A stretch of DNA of 64,000 nt from Brachynemurus nebulosus. Lineage: Eukaryota; Arthropoda; Insecta; Neuroptera; Myrmeleontidae. Shown piece after piece: positions 1 through 11,478 of the stretch. Where the stretch lies: NCBI GenBank assembly GCA_035578155.1, contig JAPWDM010000001.1, positions 162,351,498 through 162,415,497 of the forward strand. Direction: 5' to 3'. Position 1 is the stretch's first letter, and every line of letters starts with the position of its first letter. The translations under genes were made by a program, and so were the position numbers. Under the pieces are notes generated by a model that saw only the letters and a program-made list of their open reading frames with translations, had not been told where the DNA came from and ran no database searches.

Positions 1-112
1 AATGCATTATTAATAGGTGACGGATGTTATCGAAATGAATTGTCCGTTACCTTAAAGCACTAAATAAATTACTTATATTATGGATTTGCTAATGACATTT
101 TAGTACCTATGT

Positions 113-598
113 AGAGAAGAACCTTTTATCATGTGGTGGATAAGAACCGCATAAAAAAAATACTCAAAAATTTCATAAATAACCAAAAAAAAAGTATAGT
201 ACGCTTCAGATTGTAAAAAAAAAAATTTTTATGCGGTGGACCGTATAAAAAAAGTTTCATAAAAAATACATAATTTAAAACGGTCGAAACCTCACGATTT
301 CCTTAGAAGTTGTTTTTCTAAACAAGATAAAGCAATAATTCACACAGGAGAACATTTTATTTCATTTTTATAATATTCTAAAAATTGCGATAAATAAGTC
401 TGTAAAAAAACTTCATGGGACAGTGACTAAATGCTTAAAAACAATCAATAAATTTATCGGAAATTAATGTTTTAACTTACTTTTTCTTACTTTCTTACAT
501 TACATACACACTTCAATGGACATTTTTTTAAAAATCAGATAAAAAAGTCGCATAAATAATCGCACAAAAAAAGACCACATAAAAAAGGATTTGCTGTA
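113..598. mobile_element. Tc1/mariner- or pogo-type MITE, copy 1 (intron 2 of the arylsulfatase-like gene)
   Basis: This is a non-coding copy of a family seen again at about 11479-11950 and at 43834-44236. Shared landmarks in order are a TTTTATGCGGTGG-like block, cataaatagc-type text, an ACCTCACGATTTTCCT-like block, ATGCTTAAAAACAnTCA, and a distal end reading AAAAAnnGnnnnnCTGTA. Ends are degenerate here, so boundaries are approximate. It lies downstream of the exon 2 donor, so it is intronic. No transposase frame is present. Confidence 0.55.
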
Positions 599-975
599 TT
601 TGGGAATAAATTTTTCATGTCTAAAACCACAACTCTATTTTTGACTCATATAACTAGTGAGTTTGGATTCGGATTGAACGGTTTGACCTGTTGTATTTTT
701 GAATTTTGAAATACAACAATTTTCAGTACTTATTATTGAAAATAAAAAAAAGTAATTACTGTTTTCATCAGACTAGCACTATGTTATTGTAACACGAAGA
801 TAATTGACAAAATACATTTAACCTTCGATTCTTAACTTGCTCTGTACTGTACTAAAATTATTTATAGTATCATTGAATATGAAAATTATAATTGTCTAAT
901 ATGCTTGTATAATAGTAATTACATTATTACATAATAATATCAATACACAGATAATAATTATAAGATGATACATAC

Positions 976-1135
976 CAGTGTGAATTGGATATTTTCCGGT
1001 TAAGAATGCCGCTCTTGACGGTGTACATAGTGCTTGAACATAATGTTGATTCAATATAATCCCATTGTAGGCTAAAGCATCGATATTGGGTGTCGGAATT
1101 TGATTACTACCATGAAAGCTTACGTCATTCCATCC
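976..1135 (-). CDS. ARSB-like: Arylsulfatase B-like, coding exon 2 (catalytic formylglycine motif); gene continues outside the window
   Basis: This 160-bp exon begins after a TTTCTTCTTGCAG acceptor (AG at 1136-1137 on the minus strand) and ends before a GTATGT donor at 970-975. It encodes GWNDVSFHG, then PTPNIDALA, then [19 protein letters not shown]. The CTPSR motif is the sulfatase CxPxR signature. Its Cys is converted to formylglycine, the catalytic nucleophile, and the nearby Arg and Lys belong to the active-site shell. The exon ends in phase 1 (53 codons plus one base), so a third exon must lie beyond base 1 of the window. The rest of the roughly 500-residue enzyme, including the second half of the metal site, is not seen here. 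No stop or frameshift interrupts the two exons, so the gene looks functional as far as visible. Confidence 0.9.
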
Positions 1136-2621
1136 CTGCAAGAAGAAGAATGTAACATATAAATGTTTATTTAAGAATAATCTACATATCACTAGTAATC
1201 TTTACAGTGTTTACAGATATGGAGCTACCAGTGCCGTAACTATAATGGAGCAAGTGGAGCAATCACTCTAAGGCACAAGACAAAAATAAAAAAAATAAAT
1301 TCCTAGAACGCCAAGAGTAGATGAAAAAAATGTCCCCTAAATGCTTATTATTAGGTTACTAGTATTACTTTGAGTCGCCATTTTGTTTTTGTATCTAAAT
1401 CTAAAATCTCATTTAGTTTGCTTGTTTCGTTTTCAAAAAAAATTTCACAAAAAGTCAGATTTTTGGTGATTCAGCCGGATGTAACGTATTAACCAGTACG
1501 ATATTATAGGGTCGCTTGAAGTTGTTGGCAGTTATTTAAAAAAAAAAAGCTAGAATACTCAAAGTCAACTTAAATACAGTTTGCTGTTGAAAAAATAAGG
1601 GGGAGGGCTTTTTAAAATTTATTTAAAAATTAATTTTATGCGTAAAAATGTCTGAAAAGTTTTTGTCCACAAATAATTTTTTAAAATTATTTTAGATATA
1701 CCTACTTGATCTTTTATTATTACTTTACCTTCCTTATCATCTAGAAAAATCTAGAACTTATGAGGAGGGTCGGCGAGAAGAATGACGGACCCCCGGGTAC
1801 AACAAACAATTTTGAAAACAAAACAAAACAAAGAGAAGGTCTTTAACTACATTTTGTCTGGACCCTTAATTGAAGCGCCCCTGAGTGATGCTCAGTGGTA
1901 TCATTTAAGTAAAAGAGAAAAGCTTTTAGAGTGTTGTTCGTTTTTTTTCTTTTGAAGCCGCAACGAATCTAGTTATATCACTGGGAACTATCAAATAAAT
2001 ATTTTTTCAGTTTCTACTAAAAGTATTTAAACGAACTCCACATCCAAACAAAATATAAATATGAACTACGGTGGAAGCGCTGTGCAGACAAAAATTTATC
2101 AGAAAGACACGTTGGCGTAGGAAGAACTAAATATTTTGATATAATTAATTTAATTTATTCTTAAGTAAAAAAAATAATATTATTGAAGACGAGAATTTAT
2201 TATGAAAGAGCTCATATTCACAAGCGCAATAGCCATAGTACAACAATTTTAAACCCGTAATATGTACTGGGATTTCCAAATACGCCCAAATGGTTCAAAA
2301 TCGAATGTATTGCAGTCAGATAACGTTGTTGGTAAATCATTCAAATTTGTTAAAGGTTTCTGAGGTCACTAACTTCGTACATAATTTGATAATTTTATTT
2401 ATAAAATGTGTGATAGAATTCAAAATATTTACACATAAGTATTTTTACTACAAAATGTATTGTAATTTAAAGTCCAGTTGTCCTATAAATAATACTGTTC
2501 TGGTATTTCATGAATATTAAACACCACAGTAAATTGTGTATTGATTCTTTAATTAAGTTCAATAATTAAACAACTGGTAAGAAAATGTCCCTTATGTTAC
2601 TTAGAAAAAGAAAATAAATAG

Positions 2622-3014
2622 TACAGTAGACTCTCGTTCATTCAAACCTGCGATAAACTGAAACTCTCTATAATTCAAAGGTATCACGAGTTTCCTACAA
2701 AATCTCTTTATATTGCGAACTAAAATAATACATTTTTATACACTTGGTAATTCGAACGAAAAAATCATTGCTACGTAACCGAACGACGCGTTAATTCGAA
2801 CTCATCAGCGTCAAACACTCGGTAATTCAAAGTTGCAAAGAGAAAGAGACAGAAAGTACAGAAAGTACACTAAGTACATTTTGAGACAAGAACAAGTTCA
2901 TTCATGGCAAATGCTTAAAAAATTAAAATCGTTACCTGCGATAATTCGTACCTCTCTATAATTCGTAATATTTTAAGAGTCCCTCGAGTTTCGAATTAAC
3001 GAGAGTCGACTGTA
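2622..3014. mobile_element. TA-flanked MITE with TACAGTnGACTCTCG termini
   Basis: The left end TACAGTAGACTCTCGTTCAT and the right end ATTAACGAGAGTCGACTGTA are inverted, with TA at both extremes, as expected for the Tc1/mariner/pogo superfamily. The internal sequence is non-coding and repeats CTCTCTATAATTC in both halves. Length is 393 bp. It lies in arylsulfatase intron 1. Confidence 0.75.
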
Positions 3015-4033
3015 CCATATGAAAAAAAAAGATTAACAAAGCAGCGGTTCCACCAGAATGGGTGCTCAGATCAATGTCCGCATTAGTTATGACTTATGAA
3101 ACTATCTTCTTTATTCTTTATTTTTATAGTTCAGAAATTATAGTCCTTAATAATAGTTCTGTATATAGAAGTCACTTTATGATATGTAATAGTAAAACAT
3201 TGAAATTTAAGATTTAATTATTAACTAATGGGACGGTAACTCTTAATGAAATTTATAAATTAAATATGTGTTAAGTAGTTTTGAGACGAATTACAAAATT
3301 TTGAGTTCTTAAAGTTGATTTTGAAAAAATAACCATAGTACATGCAGTAACTGATTGGAACACCTCCTTGAGAGACAGAAACTAAGGAAAAATGTGAAAT
3401 CTTTTCCAAACTATTCACCGTTTTTTGAGCAGATTGATAACGTTACAGTTGACCCTATTATAGGTGAGGTTTCGATAAAAGCAAGCGCAATTACTAGCAC
3501 ATGCGAATACAAAGGGGTGGCCACGGGGATCACGACCCTCCCTCTCTGAACGGATATAAGTTCAAATTTTAATGATGGTTTCTTTGACGACGTCAAGATT
3601 ACTAAAATTTTTCAGTGGTTAAAAAACCGTAAATAAAATGATAGAACGATGAAATTGGTAGCCAGTCATAGGTTTTCTAAGTCTTTCTTTTCATTTTCAC
3701 TAACACTAGACACGTAGGATAACTACAAAAATGACTTCTGTTAAATCAATCATATTTTTAAAAGGAATTTCCACATGTTGCTAACAAAAATATAAAGTTC
3801 ACATTCATATTATCTTAATTTGACCTTACTTTAATAAAATTTATTTGGTGATATCATCAAGTTTATTAAAATTTTCTAATATCTTAAGATGTGAATGTGC
3901 GACCAAGACGAATAAGAAAAATATATTCACTGAGAATATCTTGCAGTATCAAAGAAAACATTCTACAGAAAAAGATAATACTGTCATTTGTCGACGCTAT
4001 CTTTTCTCATATAAACGTAAAAATCATTATTAA

Positions 4034-4292
4034 CCTTAGAACGACAAGTCGGTGTCATACATGACACCTACGTTTTTTGGTTCAGCGCTGTAACTTTTGA
4101 TAATGTAGAAGTTGACAATAATCTAATAAATTTCTTTTTTGGTAAAAATTTGAATACCATCTAGACAGATAGATGTTGACACTGACATCAATTACATATC
4201 AATTTGACATATTAGAACCGGTGTATTATAGGTGTCATTTATGACACTCACTTGTTAAATTTGTCCCATAACAGAGCCTTGTCGTTCTAGGG
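4034..4292. mobile_element. piggyBac-type MITE flanked by TTAA
   Basis: The element is bounded by TTAA on both sides (4030-4033 and 4293-4296). Its inverted ends are CCTTAGAACGACAAG on the left and CTTGTCGTTCTAGGG on the right. TTAA targets and CCYTAGAA-type ends are hallmarks of the piggyBac superfamily. Internal GGTGTCATnnATGACAC palindromes occur near each end. It is 259 bp with no coding capacity and lies within arylsulfatase intron 1. Confidence 0.8.
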
Positions 4293-5696
4293 TTAAATGA
4301 CTCACTTATTGTGGAAAATATGAAAATTTACGAGGTAAACTATCTATTATTGGCATTTATCTTTTTTAGTACGTGATCAAGTAAAAAGGTTTTTACTAAC
4401 AGTTTATAGCATTCAACAAAAAATAATTGTATCCAGTCGTGCTATTTTCACTGTAAATGCAAGAATTTTACAACACTTTTTTTTTATTTATGTCGTATTT
4501 ATACTAAAACAATATTGTAAAGAGGGTGGAAAACTGATCATGAAAAATTTTTTGGTGCTCTTAGATAGGCATAGGCTATTTGTAAAACAAGACACAATGA
4601 AACAATGTATAGGAATAAATTGATAATTTCAACTATAGACCCACCAAAAAATTAGAGGTAGTATAATGCGGTATTTTAGAGAAATTCTATCATAGTCGTT
4701 TTAAAGTTTAAAATATATGTTGAAGAATAAATTCAGAATTGTATAGTTTTCCTTAATCTTTTCAAAATAAGTCTCCACCAGTAGACAAAATATGGCCTTT
4801 AATGTTACCAATGTAATTTGAATGAATATTCTCATTTTTTGGATTTTCATAAAAAGACGATAATAATTGTGGCACGTGAGTTGTCAAGCCAGAACTAGCT
4901 GCTGTGTTAGCATAAAACTTGAAAAGCAATGTAAACACCAGTTATACTTTCTCATTCATTTGAATAGTAAAGCACTTACAAAAAAAATTTCCAGTATTCC
5001 AGATAATACCTCATATAATTAGTTGAAATTTTATAAATTTTCCATGTCTATGTTGTTGAAGTTATTAAAAGTTTGTGGTTTATTAAGTGATGATTAATTA
5101 TTTTACTATTTATACAAACTTATAACTTCTATTATTTAGCCAAACTAAATGTTGTCTGTGGCTTCGCTGGCGTAATTTCCGTAACAAAAAAAAAATAATA
5201 AGAGAATAAAAAACTAAAAATAAAAAATGTCACTTGAGAAAAAATTGCCGCTTTAAGTCTCCATTCACACTGCAGTCCATGTATAATTCTTAAGGAGATT
5301 TTGGCATTCAGAAAGCGTTCATATCGTCAAAAAGCTTTAAAATTTTAAAACTCTATTAAAGTTTTTTTTTTTTTTTTTGATTTGTACGCCAGTTTTACCT
5401 AGTCATCTTTCATCATTAATCACCCATTTAGAATCAAGGAGCAAATTCTTTAAGGACCAATAAAATAAAGAAATAATAGCAATGAGTTTTTTATTGTCCG
5501 TTCTTAAGACTTTTCGTCTATAATAGACGTGACTTAGGAAAGTGGTAAAGAATTAAATTTTTTGTAAGCTGTGTCTGCAGCCAAGTTTTTAAAAAAATAT
5601 ATATCAGTATTTTTCTGATATTGTAATAAAGAAACTGTAGGATACCTTCAGGAGTGTAGCCGGTTGCGGACTTCGAAACCGCACCCCAGTGACGTA

Positions 5697-6561
5697 ACTA
5701 GATTCATCGCGCCCAGGAACGATCTTGAGTCAAGCGAGCCCTTTTCTTCGACTACTCATTACCTTCTGCGCTTGGTGCCAGGATCAGTTATAAAAAGCGA
5801 GCAATACGCTACAAAGGACCCCGCAATTATTAGGTGTAAATTAGGTTTCCGTCAAATTGTCTAATTTTTTAATATATTACGCTATACATCCTCCCGATCA
5901 AAAGTTCCAATAGGAATAAAGTCCCAAGGACTCGAAATTTTGAGATACTGACCTTCAAAGTTCAACGTCTTGCCTATGTAATAATTCACAGGTGCTATCA
6001 TTCGAGTAGTGGGATCTTCTACCCCTTTCTACCCCTAAATCAACCCCTAGCGTAAGGGAGGATGAATATGTCTCATAGTCATTCTTCCTACTACCATCCG
6101 TGACAGAGTGAGAAATATTCAACATGTTAACCTGGTATTAATCCACAGATCCCACTACTTGAATGATAGCACCTGTAAATTATTACATAGATAAGACGTT
6201 GAATTTTTTAGGGGAGTAGCTCAAAATTTCGAGTCCTTGGGACTTTACGCCGATTGGAACTTTTGATCGGGAGGATGTATAGAGTAATATATCAAAAAAT
6301 TAGACAATTTGACGGAAACCTAATTTACACCTAATAATTGCGGGGTCCTTTGTGATGACAAGTAATGAGGTAGAGGCGTGTCTAAAGAGCGGGTTGTGGT
6401 AGTCAGTTAAGTAGATTCTTGCTAAATCGTTGCTAACACTTGAGAGATTTTTTTTTTTTTAGCTTCTATTGATATTCTCCAACGTTTTAGAAGTCTTTAG
6501 GTTTTATTTTGGTGCATTCTGGAGCAACTGCTCTACTTGTTTTGTTGTAGTTACGCCACTG
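5697..6561. mobile_element. hAT-like non-autonomous element, host of a nested foldback
   Basis: The ends CAGTGACGTAACTA at 5697 and TAGTTACGCCACTG at 6561 are inverted with one mismatch and match the CAGTGGCG-type ends common in insect hAT elements. No matching 8-bp target duplication is visible, so it is old or its boundary is slightly wrong. It carries the inverted-repeat element at 5811-6353. A short open frame at 5664-5864 crosses its left boundary and is not a gene. Confidence 0.5.
5811..6353. mobile_element. Foldback element with roughly 230-bp inverted arms
   Basis: The left arm starts ACAAAGGACCCCGCAATTAT and the right arm ends with its reverse complement. Similarity continues inward almost to the middle, through blocks on regular order such as CATCCTCCCGATC, AAGTCCCAAGGACTCGAAAT and AGGTGCTATCATTCGAGTAG. 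The arms differ by scattered substitutions. There is no coding frame. Confidence 0.75.
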
Positions 6562-6751
6562 TTTTGATCTACTAGTTCGCAAGTACCAGTGTCTAAGCAT
6601 GTTCGGCCACTCGGTCAATCACCTGGCAAATCACCTTTTTGATTAAAATTAAAAATAATTCAAAAATTGAACTTAGCTATTATTGACTTCTGATTTGAAC
6701 CATTCAAATAAAAATATAGTTAAGTAAACAAAAATTATATAATGTAAAAGA

Positions 6752-7575
6752 CAGGGTTGGGAACTATTTAAAATGATTTCATTTTAAATATGTATTTAAA
6801 ATACAAAATGGCATTTTGCATTTTCTATTTTAAATAAGTTCGGTCAAACCATTTTCCATTTTGTATTTAAAATGAAAATTTGAATCCATTTTACATTTAA
6901 AATGTAAATGCATCCATACTCAAATTTATGTGTATATTTATGACACTTAGAACACATACTAATCATAGAACTCGAATTGAACGCAATCTAACAAATTGTA
7001 AGTTAAATGTAAGTTTATTAAATTGACTCAAATTTTTTATAACTCGAGTTTTAATGTCACTTGGGTTAAACTTGTTACTATAGTTCTCTCAAATCAAACT
7101 TTTCTGACTCAACTTGTGTGCTATTCTCTTTAAGACAAGTCGATAAGAAATGATTCGGTATTTCGAGTAGATGATTTCCATAGTTTTGAAGTCGTAGTTG
7201 TAGCGTAGTCAAGGCTTGAATACTTATGTCAAGGCTGAATTAAATTTTACAATATTTTTGAGTAACAATATTTCAAGAGTTAAATTTCGTTTTCATACCA
7301 TGCAAACTTTATAAAATTTTCTCAAAAGACTGCCCTTATTTAATTTCAGTACGTTTGACATTTTCTTAACTTTTTTATATAAATAATTATCCTAAAGTGT
7401 CAATATAAATAATGATAAAAAATTTATAGAATAAATTTAAAGTTAAAATTTAAATTTTCTATTTTAAATATGTTCAGCAAAACCATTTTCCATTTTGTAT
7501 TTTAAATGCATTTTTGGAAACTATTTTCCACTTTCTATTTTAAATGATTTCTATGAACCATTTTTCCCAGCCTTG
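6752..7575. mobile_element. Non-autonomous hAT element A1 (824 bp) beside the exon 1 splice donor
   Basis: The element begins CAGGGTTGGGAACTATTTA and ends with ATTTTTCCCAGCCTTG. It is flanked by an exact 8-bp target duplication, GTAAAAGA (6744-6751 and 7576-7583), diagnostic of hAT transposition. The interior is rich in ATTTTAAAT and CATTTTCCATTTT motifs and non-coding. A second copy, A2, lies at 30221-31049 and is collinear along its length. The right duplication ends eight bases before the exon 1 donor hexamer. Confidence 0.88.
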
Positions 7576-7596
7576 GTAAAAGATAAAAACACTTAC

Positions 7597-7722
7597 CAAA
7601 TCATCGGCCAAAATAACAATTATATGCGGTCGTGTAGAAGCACAGTAAACAGTTTTTTGAACACAAATATTTAACAACACTAACGTGATTGCAACAAACG
7701 ACTTAACAATAATAATGCCCAT
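7597..7722 (-). CDS. ARSB-like: Arylsulfatase B-like, coding exon 1 (signal peptide and first metal-binding Asp pair)
   Basis: This exon encodes the first 42 residues of a secreted or lysosomal sulfatase. Residues 1-27 are a hydrophobic signal peptide, with likely cleavage near VYCA/S. They are followed by RPHIIVILADDL, the N-terminal beta strand and the Asp-Asp pair that binds calcium in the sulfatase active site. The ATG at 7722 has a purine at -3. The exon ends with a complete Leu codon and a consensus donor, GTAAGT, at 7591-7596 on the minus strand. Joining to the exon at 976-1135 gives [13 protein letters not shown] in frame, the conserved order of arylsulfatases B, I and J. ARSB-type enzymes remove 4-sulfate from N-acetylgalactosamine in glycosaminoglycans; the exact substrate here is not shown. 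No TATA box or transcription start could be assigned upstream. Confidence 0.88.
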
Positions 7723-8477
7723 TCTGTTTTAATTTTCTGTTGAAATATCACAGTAACACTTTGTTATTATACCGGTAAAAGCATACAGAGCATTTATAAT
7801 TAAAAATTTCTCTATATATACAAAAATATGTATAAACAAAATAATGACGAAAATGCAAATAATTTTAAAAAAATTTTAGGGAAAAATCACCAGTTTATTA
7901 AGAGTTTGAATGATGTACAGTTATGGTGACGATTGAATAAAAATTCCCACTTAACACACTACTATGCATCAAACGTGAAAATTAGTGTGTAGATGAAAAT
8001 TTTTGTCGCCAGTTCAACAGCGGGTCTAGAGTAAAAAAAAATACCCTCAATAAAATATTTAATTGTTTTTATAAGTTGAACCGGTCAAGCATAAATGATA
8101 TTTAAACATTATCAAGAATTGTATATTATATATGTATTACTGGGTAATACCTTGATATTGTACACTTGTAAGTATGTTTCACGTTTTCATATCACAGTGA
8201 TACCTATTGAAGATAAAGTGGGGGATAAAATAACACGAAAACTATTTGTTTTTATTCAACAAATAAAACGAAAGTAAAAATAAATGAAATGTGACGGTGG
8301 TGTAGATACTTATTGCCACCCACAATAAAAATGAATGTTTACATTATTAATGTCGAGGGTAGACTATATTTATTTCTAATTTTAAGTAAAATACAATCAG
8401 AATTAATTGAATTGATTTTTCGGTTATGGACATAATCAGTACAATTTAGAATTGCCCACAATATGTTATTTATGTAC
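7723..8477. other. Upstream flank of the arylsulfatase-like gene; no gene seen
   Basis: A+T-rich sequence 5' of the minus-strand gene, which should contain its promoter and 5' UTR. I see no TATA box at a convincing distance, no CpG-rich stretch and no credible reading frame. The short plus-strand open frame at 8095-8277 has no recognisable similarity. Confidence 0.5.
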
Positions 8478-8560
8478 AGTTGATCCTTTTTTTTGTACGG
8501 TGGATAGGGATCGCATAAAAAAAATCGCACAAAAAAAATATAAGTACCGTCAGTTGAGAC
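8478..8560. repeat. Fragment of the TTTTATGCGGTGG MITE family
   Basis: Contains a GTACGGTGGATAGGGATCGC block followed by cataaaaaaa-type text, corresponding to the left part of the elements at 113-598 and 43834-44236. Confidence 0.45.
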
Positions 8561-8927
8561 GAATCTCGACGATTTTTTCAGTTTTTTGGCAATAAATTGT
8601 TTAGAGTTTATCTAAAAAATTCTAAAAAAATAATTTAAATGCTTTAATATCACGAGCATATAGGGCAGTAATAAAAACGTCAAAATTGGTACTGCAACAT
8701 TTTTTTTTTTTTGGTTATAGTGTCTAGATTCACCCCTATGTGTGGGGCGAATCTGGACAGTGCTTTATTTGCAATATAAATCACATTCAGTCATGCATAT
8801 GGGTAAAATCGGACATAAAAAGATAAAAGTAGCTGAATTTCTAATCTGGAAATTCGCTAAGATAAATAACTGCATCAGCGAATGACTTTTGATGGGTGGA
8901 ATAAAAAATTTTGGATTTAAATGAATT

Positions 8928-9020
8928 TTATTTCGATTTGCCTTTGAGTCTATCATGCAAGGTCGATTTGGGAACATGGAAATATTCAACAGCTTGTCTG
9001 AGCGATTTTCTTTTATTTTT
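8928..9020 (-). pseudogene. pogo/Tigger-like transposase fragment, pipsqueak-type helix-turn-helix
   Basis: On the minus strand this stretch reads SLRQAVEYFHVPKSTLHDRL followed by KGKSK and a stop. It matches the pipsqueak/CENP-B-like DNA-binding helix-turn-helix found at the N-terminus of pogo-group transposases (the AVxxFxVPxSTLxxR pattern). There is no open frame after the stop, and downstream sequence decays quickly, so this is a relic. Copies of a possible related MITE with GTCTAGATTCGCCCC motifs lie close by at about 8720-8760 and 11430-11475, which may be its non-autonomous relatives. Confidence 0.55.
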
Positions 9021-9032
9021 AATATCGGAAAG

Positions 9033-9292
9033 CAGGGGTGCAACAACTACATATCTACAGGGGGTCCAACAAAAATTTAAATTATCAAATTTTTTGATAA
9101 CGCAGTTCTCCGATAATAATGGAAAATGTTGTAATAAAATGTCGTCTCCGAAAATTTGATTTTCAAATACAAAATATTAATAAACCACTAAAAATTTTAC
9201 TTTTTAATATAAATAAAATAAATTGAAGGAAAATTTTCAGGTAATTTTAGGGGGTCCGGACCCCTTGGACCTCCCCGGTTGTTGCGTCTCTG
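9033..9292. mobile_element. hAT MITE with near-exact 8-bp target duplication
   Basis: The left end is CAGGGGTGCAACAACTACAT and the right end reads CCGGTTGTTGCGTCTCTG. Imperfect inverted ends continue into GGGGGTCC on both sides. Flanks are TCGGAAAG (9025-9032) and TCGAAAAG (9293-9300), 7 of 8 identical. Length 260 bp, non-coding. It overlaps and interrupts the 5' side of the pogo-like relic region. Confidence 0.7.
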
Positions 9293-9649
9293 TCGAAAAG
9301 AGCCCATTTTATGTTATCTAGACTACAGTTTATCTAGTTTATACCCACTTTCTTTTTATATTGACGCACCATGGTGTATGAATTCGCCTCACCTATAGAC
9401 AATTTTTTGTTAATCAATTTATAAAAATTAAGCACAATATATCTTTCATTTTTGGTACATATATTGTCAAAAAAACGCCAAACATTTTGTTGCCAGTCGC
9501 TACTTTATATACCTATATAACTGTTTTTAGTCGAATTTTCTCCGAAAAATTAGACTTATACAGTCTATACGATAAGAGCTGCGAGAGGCGAGAGTAGGGG
9601 CGCTATCCGTTTTCGGACCCGTAGAACACGAATATGTAGAAAAAAAATG

Positions 9650-9653
<4 letters not shown>

Positions 9654-9715
<62 letters not shown>
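9654..9715. repeat. (TA)n microsatellite
   Basis: An uninterrupted TA run of about 62 bp followed by a poly-T tract. Confidence 0.95.
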
Positions 9716-9730
<15 letters not shown>

Positions 9731-9739
9731 CCCGCCACC

Positions 9740-10630
9740 TTTTAATTTGTGTAGGGCCCCCTATAGAAGTTAAGAGATGAAATTTGGTAAATGGGGCTCA
9801 TTTTTGAGGCACCTCATACTATCAAAGTGGGGTCAAATTTTGGGCAAATTTTTTTTCGGACCCGACCTTTAAGGGGGTGGTGGGGGGCGGAAAAGCAATA
9901 AAACTTTTCCAAACCGGTTTTAAATAATGTTTCGGTCAATTATCTACAACATATCCAAAATTCAGCTTCCTAGGATGATATGGTGGGAGTAGAGGGGGGA
10001 AAAACGATTTTCGCTGGATCTAACAGGCCCCCAGCCCCCCAGAATTAACGTAGAGGGTTGAAATTTGGTGTGTTGATAAAGTTCGTACCTAGGTTGTGCT
10101 TTTTGGAGGTTTTAATATTTTACCCCCACCCCCCTCATTTTTAAGCTACAATTTCATGCATTTTCGACGTTTTCGAAGTTTGTACCACTCGCACAGGTCA
10201 CCCGAATAAACCTAGAGGGCTGAAATTTTGTATTCGGATTGAGTTAGTATCAAGGGGGTGCCTTTTGGGGGTCTCGACTTTTAACCCCTACCCCCACCAT
10301 TTTTATACCCAAAAGAACATGATTTTTCTTGTTTTTTAACAGTTTCGTTCGGGTCAAAATCTCCCCAAATAAACCTAGAGGGCTGAAATTTGGTGTACAG
10401 GTTAAGCTAATAGCCAGACACTGTTTTTTGGAGGTTTCAACTTTTAACCCTTACCCCCACGATTTTTACGCCAATATTTCCTTAATTTTTTTGCTTGTTT
10501 TCTAACACGTCTAGAGACTCCATAAGGAAACCTAGAGGGCTGAAATTTTGTACGTGTATTCAGTTAGTATCCAGCTAGTACCTTGTAGGGAGTCCGCATC
10601 ACTTTTCCCCCCACTTCTCCCATTTTTACA
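9740..10630. repeat. Degenerate tandem array, unit about 160 bp
   Basis: The block CCTAGAGGGCTGAAATTTTG or a close variant recurs at about 10050, 10212, 10375 and 10532, spacing 157-163 bp. Each is followed by TTTTGGAGGTTTnAACTTTT and a C-rich run (ACCCCTACCCCCA). A weaker unit precedes at about 9765. There is no coding frame. It could be the interior of an unrecognised element; no terminal repeats were found. Confidence 0.75.
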
Positions 10631-11478
10631 TCGGAATTGAATGCTATTGTTAAATGTGTTTTAAAAGCATTATGTTTATTCTAAATACAAGTAGGCGAAT
10701 AGTAATTTTAAAAAATTTAAAAAAAAGTGAACTTACTTTTATGACAAATGAAATACATACATATTAAGTAATTTAAAAATGTTATTAAAGTCACTGTTTA
10801 TTTATAAATTAGGAATTTTGGATTTTTAGTATTTATAAAATAGAAATTTTGGATTTTTTTGGAAAGAAAAAATATCTTTATAAAGGCCTTCCAGTTTACT
10901 ATTTAAGGTCCTTTTTTAATATTTAAAACTAAAACATAAAGGCAATTAGCGGATAAACATGGGCTGGAATGTCCTCGTACGAATTGTGTTGGCTTTTTTT
11001 CTCCTACCTATTTTCGGCACAAAATTGAAATTTACTGAGATACAGCCCTTAAATACTTAAAACCTTTTTTTAAAGCCTCGATCAGCCGAACACTCATCAC
11101 CAGTTTTGAAACCAACAAAATGACAATTCGGTTGTAGACTTTCAATCACATTTCGCTTGTAGACATTCAATACCGAAGATGAAGGGGAAAATTCGACTAC
11201 CGTGATGGGGCCCCGCTGCTCACGGCGTTTTTTTTTGTACAGCAGTTTCTTTATAAGATTTCAAAACGCGCGTTATTTTTAAAAATTATAAACAATGCTC
11301 CTGTAAAATAACAAAATCGTTCACCGCTTTTCTTTGATGACTAACTCATAACTGACAAAATTCAGTAGCAAAAATTGATCTATGACCTTGTACGGTCATA
11401 ACACTGACGAAGAAATATCGAGAGGCAGCTCTGTCTAGATTCGCCCTTACTGTCCAGATTCGCCCCAACTGATGGTAC
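10631..11478. other. No gene seen; A+T-rich flank
   Basis: No convincing reading frame, RNA gene or terminal repeats. A TGTCCAGATTCGCCCC motif near 11455 echoes the hairpin at 8720-8760 and suggests mobile-element debris. Confidence 0.5.

Larger units (their letters stand above)
1136..7596 (-). other. Intron 1 of the arylsulfatase-like gene (6,461 bp), loaded with DNA transposons
   Basis: This is the phase 0 intron between the two coding exons. At least four independent DNA-element insertions lie in it: 2622-3014, 4034-4292, 5697-6561 with a nested foldback, and 6752-7575. Their summed length accounts for over a third of the intron. Remaining stretches (about 1140-2620, 3015-4030 and 4300-5690) show no recognisable coding sequence. 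Near 1231 a hAT-like end (CAGTGCCGTAACTA) suggests one more truncated element. Confidence 0.85.

Noticed and set aside
896..1192. The 98-residue minus-strand open frame taken as a whole protein
   Set aside because: Only 976-1135 matches sulfatases; both edges are interrupted by consensus splice sites, so the remainder is intron.
1231..1890. A second intronic hAT element starting CAGTGCCGTAACTA
   Set aside because: A plausible left end but no inverted right end or target duplication was found.
3355..3549. 64-residue plus-strand frame
   Set aside because: No family resemblance, overlapped by an equally long frame on the other strand, and lies in an intron.
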